A stretch of DNA of 64,000 nucleotides, from contig JAHIND010000026.1 of NCBI GenBank assembly GCA_018896025.1, positions 124,001-188,000 on the forward strand. The letters are read 5' to 3'. Below the pieces are notes generated by a model, which saw nothing but the letters and a program-made list of their open reading frames with translations, was not told the origin of the DNA and made no database searches. This document shows, piece after piece, positions 11,304 through 19,128 of this stretch. This DNA comes from Pseudomonadota bacterium. Lineage in GTDB: Bacteria; Desulfobacterota; Desulfarculia; Desulfarculales; Desulfarculaceae. Within the stretch, counting starts at the first letter, position 1. Each line of letters begins with the position of its first letter. Both the position numbers and the translations under genes were made by a program.

Positions 11304-11378
11304 GCCGGCGTAGCTCAGGGGTAGAGCAGCTGATTCGTAATCAGCAGGCCGTTGGTTCAAATCCTACCGCCGGCTCCA
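11304..11378 (+). tRNA. tRNA-Thr(CGT)
   Basis: Cloverleaf: acceptor GCCGGCG/CGCCGGC, D stem GCTC/GAGC, anticodon stem GCTGA/TCAGC with loop TTCGTAA (anticodon CGT, reading ACG Thr), and T loop TTCAAAT. CCA is encoded. The T stem GTTGG/CCTAC has one T-T mismatch. The 3' part is duplicated at 17164-17210, marking it as an integration target. Confidence 0.92.
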
Positions 11379-11424
11379 ATGATAACAAGCGGTTACGGCT
11401 TAAGGCTGTGGCCGCTTTTGTTTT
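11332..11424 (+). other. attL: left attachment repeat (3' half of tRNA-Thr plus its terminator)
   Basis: Positions 11332-11378 match 17164-17210 at 45 of 47 bases. Similarity then continues more loosely through the hairpin to about 11424. Confidence 0.8.
11387..11424 (+). terminator. Terminator of tRNA-Thr
   Basis: AAGCGG (11387-11392) pairs with CCGCTT (11412-11417), with an inner CGGC/GCTG helix and a TTTTGTTTT tail. The same structure is repeated after attR at 17219-17251. Confidence 0.7.
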
Positions 11425-11425
11425 G

Positions 11426-11443
11426 TGGAAGCCTTATGGAAGC
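11426..11443. promoter_or_regulatory. Candidate integrase arm-type sites, left end
   Basis: TGGAAGCCTTATGGAAGC contains two TGGAAGC units 9 bp apart. The same arrangement occurs at the right end (17029-17046), as expected for arm-type binding sites of a tyrosine recombinase. Confidence 0.5.
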
Positions 11444-11622
11444 GGTGGGCAGAGTAAAGACCACACCAGATGGGGAAGCATGCGAAAAAAGCCAGCCGGT
11501 GTGGCGGCGCATGAACCTAAGCAGAGGTCCATCCTGGTTATGGGAAGTGTGTTCTATGACGGTAAGGTCAAATTGGTTTCGAAAAGCAAGCGCAGGTTAT
11601 AGGCTGGGATTGTGGCAATCAA

Positions 11623-12318
11623 CTAATCTCTATTCTTTAATATTTCACGCAGTCTTTTTTGTCTATTTTCTAACAGTATTGAATCAGACTTCATTCTCAC
11701 CAACAATGCCAAATAAGATACGGCAACAAATACAAGGTAACGCAGCATATATAATCCCATTTTAGCTGCGTAGGCCGCCTCTTCTTTATCTTGGAACGTA
11801 ACTGAACTTTCAGATAGTTCGTCTTCTATACTATAGAACCCCCAATACCCATATAGGCATACAAAAAACAGCACTAATGAGGAACCTATAAAACTACGAA
11901 ACCAATATTTTTTGTTTACTTGTTCGCCAAAAACCCAGCTTACCAAAATAATAATTCCGATGGGTAATATTATCCAAATATCTAACAACCCCATCGTCAT
12001 GCCCTTGAATGTTATTTCTGGTGTTTTTGAAATAAAGTAAAAAGAAATCAATATTGGAAATAAAATTGAAATCGCCATTTGAAAAGATTTGTTTTTTTCT
12101 TCAGTCAGGTTCATAGCTATTATTGTTAGCCCGTGAAACATTAAGCGCCAAATAAATACACAGAGTGGTATCAGAAGAAAAGCGCTTATTATGATAAATA
12201 TATTTAAGTCAAATAATTTATAAATAGAATAACAAACTAACATGATTGAGGCTACAATAGCAGAGCCAACGCCACCGAATCTAGTCAGGTATAATTGCTC
12301 CTTATAGTTTATTTCCAT
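11623..12318 (-). CDS. Multi-spanning membrane protein, unknown function
   Basis: 231 aa with about six hydrophobic helices: roughly residues 18-36, 40-60, 80-100, 110-130, 140-160 and a late one near 195-212. The ends are charged and lysine-rich. The gene is strongly AT-rich compared with the chromosome. It follows the 90-aa membrane protein by 15 bases, so the two are probably one operon. No family recognised. Confidence 0.65.
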   Translation of the reverse strand: MEINYKEQLYLTRFGGVGSAIVASIMLVCYSIYKLFDLNIFIIISAFLLIPLCVFIWRLMFHGLTIIAMNLTEEKNKSFQMAISILFPILISFYFISKTPEITFKGMTMGLLDIWIILPIGIIILVSWVFGEQVNKKYWFRSFIGSSLVLFFVCLYGYWGFYSIEDELSESSVTFQDKEEAAYAAKMGLYMLRYLVFVAVSYLALLVRMKSDSILLENRQKRLREILKNRD

Positions 12319-12333
12319 TGCAAAATATACTTC

Positions 12334-12606
12334 CTATTCAGGGTTGTTTTTGGCAACATTTGACTTGCCTTTAAATTTATCAGCAAGGGTAATAAGTATA
12401 ATGCCAGGTGCAAGGGCTGCTATTGTTACGATAAAATTTAATACATTAAATGGACTCATGAGGTGCCATACTTCTTTAAGCCCTTCCCAAAGGCTAGGCG
12501 CGGCAACGATGATCCCAATATAACCCATTACAACAAAAGCAATTCCTATGATTAATAATGCCCAGCCTGCAAATAATAAAAACTTATACACGTTATCCCC
12601 CTTCAT
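12334..12606 (-). CDS. Small two-helix membrane protein
   Basis: 90 aa with two hydrophobic stretches (about residues 8-36 and 52-75) and a lysine-rich tail. Ribosome site upstream is weak, but a good minus-strand promoter lies at 12763-12792. AT-rich like its downstream partner; no function can be assigned. Confidence 0.55.
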   Translation of the reverse strand: MKGDNVYKFLLFAGWALLIIGIAFVVMGYIGIIVAAPSLWEGLKEVWHLMSPFNVLNFIVTIAALAPGIILITLADKFKGKSNVAKNNPE

Positions 12607-13058
12607 CGTGTGTCTGATACTGCGGCCTGCTTTTTTGTATTTTCAATGCTGTTGCAAGATAAAATCAGCGGTGAAAGTTGCAACGTTACCATCGCAACTC
12701 ACCAGATGAGGTGATTCTCCACTGGAACTCTAGCAATAATAGCAATTAACTTGATTTTGAGCATAGTATCCTTAGCTTCTTTCCCCTGTCAATCGTGCGT
12801 TTTTGGCCAGCCGGGGTCCGGTGAGCCCCGAAAATTGGAAAGAGAGCCTTACATCCTTCCACCAATGGACCATTGAGCCAATGACGCCGCACCGGCGAAC
12901 AAGCTCACACACCCCACCTCAGTGAGCGTTTGAGGCTCTAGGATCGCATGAAAGGTGCAGGGCAGGGGCTTAGGCAGGGGCTGGCAATTTTCGGCCATTC
13001 TAGCCTGGAAAAACGCGAGTTGGTGGCTGTCTGAAAATTGTTCCGAGCAAGTTCATGG
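12607..13058. other. Intergenic region of the island
   Basis: 452 bp without a convincing gene. The left part holds a minus-strand promoter for the two membrane-protein genes. The rest shows no strong repeat or hairpin. Confidence 0.5.
12763..12792 (-). promoter_or_regulatory. Sigma-70 promoter for the island membrane-protein genes
   Basis: On the minus strand: TTGACA (12792-12787), 18-bp spacer, TACTAT (12768-12763). It lies about 155 bp upstream of the ATG at 12606. Confidence 0.65.
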
Positions 13059-13670
13059 TCAGATGCAGCCTAGGGGCACACCGTATCTTGATTCCGCCAA
13101 GGACCAGGACGCTCTTTCGTATCGCTCACCCTGGTCACGCAATCTTTGATAAGTCCGGCGGTGCATCCCCTTTGGCCGCCCAGGGAATGGCGCTGTGGTG
13201 TCCGTGCTTCCGCCAAGCCGCAGCCTAATTTTTTGCGCTTGGGTGAGAGCCCGGAACATGGGGCTCTCCCGTTGGCTTTCATAGCTCAACCCCCAGCACC
13301 GGCGGCATAGGAAACGTTTCTCCCCTGGAGGTAAATGCAGCTTTGCAGCCCTGCCAGCGCAGCGAGGGCAGGTGAACCACCATCGCACTCCGCCAAAATA
13401 GGGCCATGTAGTTTCCAGCCATACAGTCTCGTCAAAGTGGGGCTGACCCCAGTAGAAGCGGAGCCGCACGATATGTGGGCCGTCGACATGAACTTCATAG
13501 CCCATGGAGCCCACGGTTTCACGGGTCGCGCATTTGGCCCAAGTCAGTGTCCCCGAATGGGCACCGGCATTCACTATCCCGTCGCGGATCAGCTTGTTTA
13601 CGTCAAGGGTCAGGCAGTCCTCCACTGTGAGGCCGCCGCCATACAAACGGCCTGAGCCGGAGCCGCCCAT
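13059..13670 (-). CDS. Island-associated zinc-ribbon protein, unknown function
   Basis: 203 aa starting MGGSGSGRLYGGG, a glycine-rich opening typical of a hypothetical family common on integrated elements. Two CxxC pairs, CPRC (about residue 101) and CRRC (about 122), followed by WGLSYESQRE suggest a zinc ribbon. The C-terminus is basic. GAGGTG lies upstream of the ATG. DNA or RNA binding is plausible but unproven. Confidence 0.7.
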   Translation of the reverse strand: MGGSGSGRLYGGGLTVEDCLTLDVNKLIRDGIVNAGAHSGTLTWAKCATRETVGSMGYEVHVDGPHIVRLRFYWGQPHFDETVWLETTWPYFGGVRWWFTCPRCAGRAAKLHLPPGEKRFLCRRCWGLSYESQRESPMFRALTQAQKIRLRLGGSTDTTAPFPGRPKGMHRRTYQRLRDQGERYERASWSLAESRYGVPLGCI

Positions 13671-13857
13671 TATCCAGGCACCTCATTTTTATCGAAATCA
13701 ATTGGTAATTTTCCCCTTTCGAGGACCGGAGGGGCCTTGTGGAACCAGGGAAGGTGAAAGGGCCAGTGAACAAGATGCATCGCCCGTCTGACGCGCTCGC
13801 TATGACTTATCAAGGCAGCCTGAAACACGTGGCCGCCCTGGTAGACTTCTAGAAGGA

Positions 13858-13989
13858 GTGTCCAAATGACCCCTTGAATTTTGCTTAAAATATGACCTAC
13901 AAGTGTCCAAATGACCACTTGAGGCATGCCTTCGATATCCCTATAAGGGTTCTTTTTGACCCTTGTCAAGTAGTCAAATGACCCCTTGA
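13858..13989. repeat. Three iteron-like repeats next to the winged-helix gene
   Basis: 20-bp units at 13858-13877, 13903-13922 and 13970-13989 share the core GTCCAAATGACCCCTTGA with 1-3 changes. The middle copy is flanked by CAAGTG/CACTTG, making it palindromic. Start-to-start spacing is 45 and 67 bp. They lie in the 327 bp between the winged-helix gene and the zinc-ribbon gene; an open frame across them is judged doubtful. Confidence 0.65.
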
Positions 13990-13997
13990 GTTTTGTT

Positions 13998-14336
13998 TTA
14001 TTCATCCTTTGGTGTCCATTTACGCCATTCATAAATAAGCTCGTATTCGGAACAATTTTTTTCCAGTCCCCCGTGTTTAGTTTTGCGAATGAAGCCTTTA
14101 GCCTGAAGTTCTGTCAATGCCTTGGAATAGCTTTTTCTAGTCATAAGCTTCTCTGCTTGCGAGTAGGGGAGCCGAAGACTTGTCCGCTTTTGTTCCTTAC
14201 CGTTGAAGTCCGCCGCCAAGTGGAGCCAGGCCACCTTGGCAATATTAGACAGGCTAAGCCACGCCGAAGATTTAAGCATGTCCTTTGGAACCATGACAAA
14301 GGGAGCTGATCTTTTTTTGTTTTTGTCGCGGCCCAT
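13998..14336 (-). CDS. Winged-helix protein, possible replication initiator or regulator of the island
   Basis: 112 aa. The central part (SYSKALTELQAKGFIRKTKHGG) has the helix-turn-helix plus wing pattern of phage and plasmid replication-associated wHTH proteins, ending in YELIYEWRKW. The N-terminus is basic. Three iteron-like repeats lie just downstream, suggesting this protein binds them. Whether it starts replication or represses transcription cannot be told from sequence. Confidence 0.6.
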   Translation of the reverse strand: MGRDKNKKRSAPFVMVPKDMLKSSAWLSLSNIAKVAWLHLAADFNGKEQKRTSLRLPYSQAEKLMTRKSYSKALTELQAKGFIRKTKHGGLEKNCSEYELIYEWRKWTPKDE

Positions 14337-14398
14337 ATTCTGACCGACCTAATTGAAGGTCCATTGGTGCTGGTGCGGCGAATTGCCCATCGGCCACC

Positions 14399-14731
14399 CT
14401 ATGTTTTCCGATTTATTGGCCTGACTGGTTTGCGGCTGTGTCGACGGGCAGGGTTTTTCCCAAATCGGAATCGATGGAGTGAACAGATTTCTCCAACAAG
14501 GAGTTTCCCGTCACAATTGCGAACAGCGTCAGACGAACCCGCACATGCCAGGCAATGTTTTCTGATCGCTCTCAAGGGGCGATGCGCCCCGGAGGTTGGT
14601 CTTTTGCCTAAACGGTAGGGCCATAGCCGACATGCCGTTGAAGGGCAATCTCTGACCAGCAAACGGCTGCCAGACATGCAATACAGGCATTCTCGTCTAA
14701 TGCTTTTGAGAGGTGAAAGCCATGCGGTCAT
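14399..14731 (-). CDS. Cysteine-repeat protein, two tandem repeats
   Basis: 110 aa made of two related halves: PLKSIRRECLYCMSGS...LWPYRLGK and PLRAIRKHCLACAGSS...HRFRFGKNP. Each half has a CxxC pair, a later conserved cysteine and a PYR/FRFGK ending, which looks metal-binding. Similar small proteins occur on mobile elements of Desulfobacterota. GAGGTG precedes the ATG. It follows the excisionase gene by 9 bases, suggesting co-translation. Confidence 0.65.
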   Translation of the reverse strand: MTAWLSPLKSIRRECLYCMSGSRLLVRDCPSTACRLWPYRLGKRPTSGAHRPLRAIRKHCLACAGSSDAVRNCDGKLLVGEICSLHRFRFGKNPARRHSRKPVRPINRKT

Positions 14732-14740
14732 GACCGCACC

Positions 14741-14950
14741 TCATTTGGCCTTGGCTGGGATATCGGAAGTGGAGCGTCGGCGGTTGGCCAATGCCCAGTC
14801 ATCCAAGTCTTCCTGGCGGTACAAGCACCGCCTGCCAGCTTTGATGAATAGCGGCCCACCGCCACGACATCGGAAACCCTCCAGGGTCCGGCGTGAAAGC
14901 CCTAAGTAGGTCGCGGCTTGTTCGGTTGAGAAGTAACTTTGGGAAAGCAT
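14741..14950 (-). CDS. AlpA/Xis-like excisionase (HTH_17)
   Basis: 69 aa. The segment FSTEQAATYLGLSRRTLEGFRCRGGGPLF is a MerR-type helix-turn-helix, followed by the wing YRQEDLDDWA, the standard excisionase fold. AAGGAGGGA lies before the ATG. It should bend DNA at the att arms and favour excision by the integrase, and may also regulate transcription. Confidence 0.8.
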   Translation of the reverse strand: MLSQSYFSTEQAATYLGLSRRTLEGFRCRGGGPLFIKAGRRCLYRQEDLDDWALANRRRSTSDIPAKAK

Positions 14951-15031
14951 GAGTCCCTCCTTTCTGTGTAGCGCACTGCTACGTTGTTGGAGGGATTCTC
15001 GGCTTAACTAGAGGCTATGCCTAGGGACATA

Positions 15032-15757
15032 TTAGGTCCCCATTTGGGGGCTAGTTTGCTCCTTTGGGGTTGTTGCTTTTTTCCAATACTTTAGGTCCCT
15101 TCGGATGGAGGTGTAAAGCGCCTCTTCGGATTGGTATTCAAGGTCAAAGCTATTGAAGGTGTCTTGCATGAGTTCAAAAAAAAGCCCTTGAGGTTCACCA
15201 GTATTAGAATTTCTTGACATTGCTAGGCTTATACCTTTTTGCTGGCAAATGTCAGCGATAATGAACACCAATGTTCTTTTGGCTTGATTGGGCTTGCTGG
15301 GATCACGCTCTGATGCAAGGCGCTTAAGGGCTCCACCGGTAATAATTTGCCAAATTCGCGCCTCTTCCATGCCTTTCTTAAATTCTATAATCTCGCGCTC
15401 TTCTCTGGGGAGTGGACTGTCGGGATTGTCAATTTTGTCTTTATCCCCGAGGTTAACTAGGCAGGCAACAGACCAACGGTCCAAACCTTCCAAGGCATCG
15501 GCAAATTTTTTTGCCCGCGCATGAATCTCCTTTAGGTTGTTTTTTATTACATGGAGGGGTGGGCGTCCCTCGCTCAGGTTTATCTCCCTAATAAACCAGG
15601 ATCTTAATTTGTTGCTGACTGCTTTTTTTTCATCATCGGTCAATTTTATTTTGTGATGATCAAAGCAAGTGATTGCGCGTTTGATCCTTCTTTTGTACGC
15701 AGTTGCTTTGTATGCTTCTAGCCCTGCCTCGGGCTTCGGAAGTTTTTTCTTGGGCAT
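15032..15757 (-). CDS. Island protein of unknown function
   Basis: 241 aa, highly charged and largely helical, beginning with a lysine/proline-rich segment (MPKKKLPKPEA). No transmembrane helix, signal peptide or domain is recognised. GAGGACGG precedes the ATG. It lies between the integrase and the excisionase genes, all on the minus strand. Confidence 0.6.
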   Translation of the reverse strand: MPKKKLPKPEAGLEAYKATAYKRRIKRAITCFDHHKIKLTDDEKKAVSNKLRSWFIREINLSEGRPPLHVIKNNLKEIHARAKKFADALEGLDRWSVACLVNLGDKDKIDNPDSPLPREEREIIEFKKGMEEARIWQIITGGALKRLASERDPSKPNQAKRTLVFIIADICQQKGISLAMSRNSNTGEPQGLFFELMQDTFNSFDLEYQSEEALYTSIRRDLKYWKKATTPKEQTSPQMGT

Positions 15758-15801
15758 AAATCCGTCCTCATTTTGCCGGGCAGGGTGTCAAGGTATATTG
15801 A

Positions 15802-17010
15802 TCAATCGCGGGCGCTACTTTTGCTTGGCAGGTGAACAACTTTCACGTCAGGAGACTTTTTCATTGCTTCAGCAATATGTTCCCCGATAACAGCAGAAGC
15901 CGCCTTGAGTGGGTCATTGGCCAAATGGGCGTATCTAGCAGTCGTGGCGGCCTGGGTATGCCCAAGGAGTCCGCCGATAACAGGCAAGCCTAGGCCCAGC
16001 CCGGCGGCAATGGCCGCATGGGAATGCCGCAAGTCATGTAACCGGCAGTCAAATATCTTGGCCCTGTCACACAGGCGCTTCCATGGTTTGCTTAGATTTA
16101 CCCAATGGGAACCGGATTGTTTTCCAACGATGACAAAGGGATTGAGGTCAATGCGGGGTAGGTTGGTCAACACCTCCAGGGCTGGTGGGTTCAACATAAT
16201 ATCTTTCTGCCCCGTCTTGCTGTCATGCAGGTGTAAGCAAGCCCTCTCAAGGTCCACAGACTCCCACCTTAGAGTGAGTATTTCATTCAGCCGGGCTCCT
16301 GTGAACAGCAGCAGGCGAATAGCGGCCACAACAAAGGGGCTCTCCTTATCATCAACTTCTGCTTCCGCCAGGGCTTTTCCCAGGCGGGCGAGTTCGTCAC
16401 CAGAGAGATATCGCCTTCGCGGTTGCTCGCGGTACTTTTCAACGTGCCGAGTGGGGTTCGTGTTGTCAGGGCGAAAGCCCCATTTCTCTGCCAGGTTGAA
16501 CAATTTGGAGAGCAGGGCCAGACAACGATTGGCTTGATACGGGGTGGAGCGCAGGGAATGGTGAAGCCTCGCAATATCAGCACGATCAACTTCCGTGACT
16601 TTGACACTGCCTAGGGCTGGCAATATGATGTTTTGCAGCATCGACCTGTCGTTCCTGAGGCTGCTTTCCTTTTTCTTGGGAGCATGGCGCTCTAGATACA
16701 TGCCTGACAAGGTTCTCATGTTGGGCGCGTGGTGGAGTTGCGCCCTTTTTTTTGCCGGGTCTCCCCCCTGGGCTAACTCGCCTAAAAGCTCGCTCGCCTT
16801 TTTTCGTGCCTGATCTGGCGTCAGGACATTGCAGGCACCCAATGACATGCGGCGGGTTCGGCCTGATCGCTTGTATTGCAGCTGCCAACTCTTGTACCCG
16901 CTGGGCAGGACACGCACACCAAACCCCGGCAGGGAATCATCCCAAACAAAAAACTCCATTTTTGGGGTGTGCTGGAGGGCATCGATTGCCTTTTTAGTCA
17001 ATTTACCCAT
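15802..17010 (-). CDS. int: Tyrosine recombinase/integrase
   Basis: 402 aa. The N-terminal DUF4102-like arm-binding domain (about residues 1-90, [14 protein letters not shown]) is typical of P4-type integrases that use tRNA genes. The catalytic domain retains the Arg in [17 protein letters not shown], and the GHTQ...TARYAHL box with the nucleophilic Tyr. The start lies 154 bp inside attR, next to arm-type repeats. It appears intact, so the island could still be mobile. Confidence 0.93.
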   Translation of the reverse strand: MGKLTKKAIDALQHTPKMEFFVWDDSLPGFGVRVLPSGYKSWQLQYKRSGRTRRMSLGACNVLTPDQARKKASELLGELAQGGDPAKKRAQLHHAPNMRTLSGMYLERHAPKKKESSLRNDRSMLQNIILPALGSVKVTEVDRADIARLHHSLRSTPYQANRCLALLSKLFNLAEKWGFRPDNTNPTRHVEKYREQPRRRYLSGDELARLGKALAEAEVDDKESPFVVAAIRLLLFTGARLNEILTLRWESVDLERACLHLHDSKTGQKDIMLNPPALEVLTNLPRIDLNPFVIVGKQSGSHWVNLSKPWKRLCDRAKIFDCRLHDLRHSHAAIAAGLGLGLPVIGGLLGHTQAATTARYAHLANDPLKAASAVIGEHIAEAMKKSPDVKVVHLPSKSSARD

Positions 17011-17028
17011 AGGTTACGCTCCATGTCG

Positions 17029-17046
17029 TGGAAGCCATATGGAAGC
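17029..17046. promoter_or_regulatory. Candidate integrase arm-type sites, right end
   Basis: TGGAAGCCATATGGAAGC matches the left-end site at 11426 in 17 of 18 positions. A further TGGAAGCC unit lies at about 17140. The pair sits just upstream of the integrase start, so binding might also autoregulate it. Confidence 0.5.
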
Positions 17047-17163
17047 CTTGTACATACAACTTGGAAGTATTTTAGCGTAGGCTTGCTGACTAATCAATGC
17101 CTAAGTATTGGTAATAGCGCTATTTAGAGTATTGTTGCGTGGAAGCCGCGAGAAAGGCAATAA

Positions 17164-17256
17164 GATTCGTAATCAGCAGGTCGTTGGTTCAATTCCTACC
17201 GCCGGCTCCAGTAATATCAAGCGGTTACGGCAATAAGCCGTGGCCGCTTTTTTGTG
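17164..17256 (+). other. attR: right attachment repeat (tRNA-Thr 3' fragment)
   Basis: 47 bp repeats the tRNA-Thr 3' half with two mismatches, followed by a copy of its hairpin terminator (17219-17251). The 5' half of a tRNA is missing, so this is a remnant and not a gene. Confidence 0.8.
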
Positions 17257-17340
17257 GGATAGGCTTGCAGACCCAGCCCTGCGCTTAACCTGGCGATTCC
17301 CCAATTCCCCCCTCCCTTCTCCAATCCCACCCTCGCAAAA

Positions 17341-17371
17341 CACAGGCCGTGCCTGGTCGGCACGGCCTGTG
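17341..17371 (-). terminator. Terminator of the ABC binding-protein gene
   Basis: Perfect 13-bp stem CACAGGCCGTGCC/GGCACGGCCTGTG with a 5-nt loop. On the minus strand it is followed by TTTTGCG. Confidence 0.85.
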
Positions 17372-17394
17372 CGGGTTGCGGTTTGGTTGCGGGC

Positions 17395-18624
17395 TTATTT
17401 CGGGGCGCGCACGGCCTTCAACTCGGCCTCGCTGCGGCAGATTTCAACCCCTTGAATGGCGATGAAGCTCTGAGGGATGGAAAAGCCGTATTTCGCGTTC
17501 TTGGCGGTCTCGCCCCACAGGCAGTCTTCCACCACCTGGTGGTCCGCGCCGCGCATGATCTTGTAGCCCTCGGGCGTGTCCCAGGCCAGGGGCTCTTTTT
17601 CCACCGCCGCTATGATCTTGTCCGGGTCCAGGGTGCCGGCCCGCTCCACTGCGGCCTTGATGAAGTAAACCCCGGCGTAGGTTTCGCCGGCCATGTAGTC
17701 CGGGTATTGCTTGAACTTCTTCTGGTAGGCCGCCACGAAGCGGCGGTTGAGGTCCGAGCGGGGAGAGGTGAAGAAGTAACGCGAGGATACATAGACGCCG
17801 TCGGGCATGTCATTACCCATGGGCACCAAGACCTCCAGGGCCCCGGCGCAGGGGAAGGCGAACTTGACCGTCTTGAAGATGCCGGTGGGCAGGGCCTGCT
17901 TGATGAAGGTGACCGCGTCGCCGCCCCACAGAGGCGACCAGACGGCGTCAGGCTTTATCTCCTGAATTTTCTTGATGTACTCGCTGTAATCCTTGGACAG
18001 GAACTTGGGGAACAACTCGCCCACGAATTCCACGTCCGGCCTGAGCGCCTTTAGTTTTTCCTTGAACATGCGCCAGGAGGCGTGGCCGTAGTTGTAGTCC
18101 GGGCCGATGACCATGTAGCGCTTGTAGGGCTTGGAGGCCATGAGATAGGCTCCCGAGCGGGCGTGCATCATGGCGTTGCTCAGGGTGCTGAAGATGTAGG
18201 GATGCAGCTTGGCCCCGGTGAGGGCGTCGGTGGCCGCCTGGGTGGCGATGAGTATCTTCTTGTTGTTTTTGGCGAACTCGGACAGGGCCATGGCCAGGCC
18301 GCTGGAGGTGGGCCCCATGAGGAAATCCACCTTGTCCTGTTTTACGAACCGCTCGGCCAGGGCCAGGGCCACGTCCTTTTTCAGCTTGGTGTCCTCGCAG
18401 ATGGCCTCTACCTTGCGCCCCAGGATGCCGCCCGCCGCGTTGATCTCCTCCACCGCCAATTTGATGGCCTGGCAGCCGTGCACCCCGTAGCCGCCCACCT
18501 TGCCGCTGGAGATGAACATGGCTCCGATCTTGATGGGCTGCCCCGCCGCCATGGCCGTAGCGGCCGTGCACAGCAAGACCAATCCCGCCAATAAGGTCCC
18601 TCTTATCAATCTCTTCCCCTTCAT
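17395..18624 (-). CDS. Branched-chain amino-acid-type ABC transporter substrate-binding protein
   Basis: 409 aa with a signal peptide (about residues 1-27, ending AMA). The mature protein opens IKIGAMFISSGKVGGYGVHG, the type I periplasmic-binding (LivJ/Peripla_BP_6) fold. Further family blocks are EINAAGGILGRKVE and GPTSSGLAMALSEFA. Ligands in this family range from Leu/Ile/Val to amides and aromatic acids. No permease or ATPase genes are adjacent, so it must work with components elsewhere or act in sensing. Confidence 0.88.
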   Translation of the reverse strand: MKGKRLIRGTLLAGLVLLCTAATAMAAGQPIKIGAMFISSGKVGGYGVHGCQAIKLAVEEINAAGGILGRKVEAICEDTKLKKDVALALAERFVKQDKVDFLMGPTSSGLAMALSEFAKNNKKILIATQAATDALTGAKLHPYIFSTLSNAMMHARSGAYLMASKPYKRYMVIGPDYNYGHASWRMFKEKLKALRPDVEFVGELFPKFLSKDYSEYIKKIQEIKPDAVWSPLWGGDAVTFIKQALPTGIFKTVKFAFPCAGALEVLVPMGNDMPDGVYVSSRYFFTSPRSDLNRRFVAAYQKKFKQYPDYMAGETYAGVYFIKAAVERAGTLDPDKIIAAVEKEPLAWDTPEGYKIMRGADHQVVEDCLWGETAKNAKYGFSIPQSFIAIQGVEICRSEAELKAVRAPK

Positions 18625-19128
18625 GATACCTCCCTTGACTGATCCGGATTACCTAAACCCCTGCTCGGCGTCAGGGCAGATCGACGCCACCAATCCATGC
18701 CTCCGCCGTCCCCCGGCGACGGCGGACCCCCATCTCGGGGAGCAGGGAATTTGCTCCCAGGGGGCAAATCGCGGTCCTCAAACTCCTGAATATTTCATCG
18801 GTATTTTTTAGTGAAGAAGGCAATGCAAGGAGCATGCCCGGGGTCGGGATGGGGCCCTTGTGGGCAACATACTGAAATGGCGCAACTTTTCTCGAGGCTC
18901 CAAAAGAGGCGGGGCGCCGGGCCTGGCAACTATCCGCGACGGTGGAAAGAACGTTGCCAGCCGGGCGTACCAGGGGAAGGTCAATCTCTGTTCCCGCCCC
19001 CCGTCTCCCCCGCCCCGCCAAGAAATAGCCATTTGACCTGGAGCGGTACTCTTTATAGAGTTGAGCGAAACCAGGGGCCCCTCAGCGGTTCGAGGCCCGA
19101 GCCACGCAAACCATAAAGGTGCGGCAAC
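18625..19128. other. Divergent intergenic region
   Basis: About 500 bp between divergent genes. A possible plus-strand promoter is TTGACC (19033-19038) with TATAGA (19054-19059), though the 15-bp spacing is short. Short GC-rich hairpins are present. No convincing gene is seen on either strand. Confidence 0.4.

Larger units (their letters stand above)
11332..17256. mobile_element. Integrated genomic island at tRNA-Thr (about 5.9 kb)
   Basis: Bounded by direct repeats of the tRNA-Thr 3' end and terminator. Contents on the minus strand are a tyrosine integrase next to attR, an excisionase-like protein, a winged-helix protein with iteron-like repeats, a zinc-ribbon protein, a cysteine-repeat protein and two AT-rich membrane proteins. 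Base composition is lower in GC than the flanks, especially 11.6-12.6 kb. No conjugation or phage structural genes are visible. Confidence 0.85.

Noticed and set aside
13670..14032. 120-aa open frame on the minus strand
   Set aside because: It runs through the three iteron-like repeats, which create a repeated VIWTL pattern, and has an odd composition. Start and stop overlaps with neighbours keep a small chance that it is real.
17164..17210. Second tRNA-Thr gene
   Set aside because: Only the 3' half is present; there is no acceptor 5' strand or D arm.
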